From assembly GCA_009784445.1 (NCBI GenBank), contig WRBQ01000012.1, positions 1-48,614 of the forward strand: a stretch of DNA of 48,614 nucleotides. The letters are read 5' to 3'. Positions 48,152-48,614 of the stretch are shown here, piece by piece. The DNA comes from Oscillospiraceae bacterium (GTDB lineage Bacteria; Bacillota; Clostridia; Oscillospirales; Acutalibacteraceae). Position 1 is the first letter of the stretch. The number at the start of each line of letters is the position of its first letter. Under the pieces are notes generated by a model. That model was not told the origin of the DNA. It did not search any database and saw only the letters and a program-made list of their open reading frames with translations. The position numbers and the translations under genes were made by a program.

Positions 48152-48614
48152 ATGGCAAAGAAAATTCTAGCAATTGCCTTGTCGCTGGCTTTTGTGCTTA
48201 CATTCGGCTTTGCGGCAATGGCAGACAACAGCTTCACTGCGTTTGACGACGTGACCAACGACGTGACCAACGACGTGACCAACGACGTGACTAACGACGT
48301 GACTAACGACGTGACCAACGACGTGACCAACGACGTGACTAACGACGTGACTAACGACGTGACTAACGACGTGACCAACGACGTGACCAACGACGTGACT
48401 AACGACGTGACTAACGACGTGACTAACGACGTGACTAACGACGTGACTAACGACGTGACTAACGACGTGACCAACGACGTGACCAACGACGTGACTAACG
48501 ACGTGACCAACGACGTGACCAACGACGTGACCAACGACGTGACTAACGACGTGACTAACGACGTGACTAACGACGTGACTAACGACGTGACTAACGACGT
48601 GACCAACGACGTGA
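48152..48614 (+). CDS. Secreted (DVTN)n tetrapeptide-repeat protein, 3' end outside window
   Basis: Starts MAKKILAIALSLAFVLTFGF with a cleavage site near MAD (about residue 25), then SFTAFD and directly at least 30 uninterrupted copies of D-V-T-N, running off the window. The only nucleotide differences between units are C/T at the third base of the Thr codon. A mature protein made of Asp/Thr/Asn/Val repeats should form a regular extended or beta-helical array outside the cell, possibly binding calcium or ice-like surfaces; this is speculation. No family is recognised. The strong promoter and ribosome site argue that it is well expressed. Reading frames 2 and 3 are closed by TGA and TAA. Confidence 0.85.
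   Translation, partial: MAKKILAIALSLAFVLTFGFAAMADNSFTAFDDVTNDVTNDVTNDVTNDVTNDVTNDVTNDVTNDVTNDVTNDVTNDVTNDVTNDVTNDVTNDVTNDVTNDVTNDVTNDVTNDVTNDVTNDVTNDVTNDVTNDVTNDVTNDVTNDVTNDVTNDV
48248..48614 (+). repeat. 12-bp tandem repeat GACGTGACYAAC, 30 units plus a part
   Basis: 30 complete units from 48248 to 48607 and 7 further bases. The 60-bp blocks 48301-48360 and 48361-48420 are identical, so a higher-order five-unit repeat is visible. Confidence 0.97.

Noticed and set aside
48145-48606. Long minus-strand open frame encoding (LVTS)n opposite the DVTN array
   Set aside because: It is the antisense of the 12-bp satellite. The plus strand has a consensus promoter, ribosome site and signal peptide; the minus strand has none.

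Overview
The window looks like a chromosomal segment of an uncultured Bacillota (Firmicutes), most likely a Clostridia/Oscillospirales-type anaerobe. This rests on Gram-positive gene content (Noc-like protein, ParA/ParB, a DivIVA-like coiled-coil protein, pyruvate phosphate dikinase, zinc-binding L28, many lipoproteins), strong AGGAGG ribosome sites, sigma-A type promoters, and four perfect copies of the Bacillus-type parS palindrome. No outer-membrane, rRNA, tRNA or CRISPR genes were seen. The organism is inferred from gene families only.

Layout. 1-7.4 kb: lipoproteins, a membrane protein, a Panacea-type toxin-antitoxin candidate, and an AT-rich gene that seems to have captured the start of an acetyltransferase gene. 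7.4-10.2 kb: trmL, an unknown gene, recF. 10.5-16.7 kb: ppdK (minus), a 32-cysteine secreted protein, and a minus-strand MerR/hydrolase cluster with a MerR-style 19-bp-spacer promoter. 17.5-23.5 kb: the cell-elongation cluster mreB-(dinD)-mreC-mreD-mrdA. 23.7-28.7 kb: mnmE, mnmG, rsmG. 29-35.5 kb: lipoprotein, HTH protein, noc, an AbiF-family gene with a structured leader, parA, a zinc-ribbon membrane protein, parB and the parS sites. 35.6-46.4 kb: serS, a DUF559 gene with an amber codon, a radical SAM protein, a foldase-like and a thioredoxin-like protein, argG, rpmB, small proteins, a GNAT and an M24 peptidase. 46.7-48.6 kb: a DivIVA-like gene and, cut off by the window end, a secreted protein made of (DVTN)n encoded by a 12-bp satellite.

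The most unusual content is a large set of dispersed palindromic elements of several families, here called A (about 70 bp, at least two hairpins, about 20 copies), B (about 40 bp), C, D/E (stem elements bounded by GTAGGGG) and T (A/T palindrome plus tail). Within families A, B and D the stems differ by compensating changes, so the secondary structure is what is conserved. They are stacked in a constant order (T, then B or C, then A) between genes. Copies also lie in frame inside coding genes: two A copies in mnmE, two A copies plus E and C copies in mnmG, a B copy in serS, and a T palindrome forms the 3' end of mnmG. This resembles the Rickettsia palindromic elements in principle but not in sequence.

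Family A copies point right everywhere left of about 31 kb and, with one exception, left everywhere right of about 34 kb, so they converge on the parS region. Hand counts of G and C show the plus strand going from C-rich to G-rich in the same interval, between noc and parA. Together these suggest that the replication origin, or a replichore boundary, lies at about 31.5-33 kb, although no dnaA or dnaN gene and no clear DnaA box is visible.
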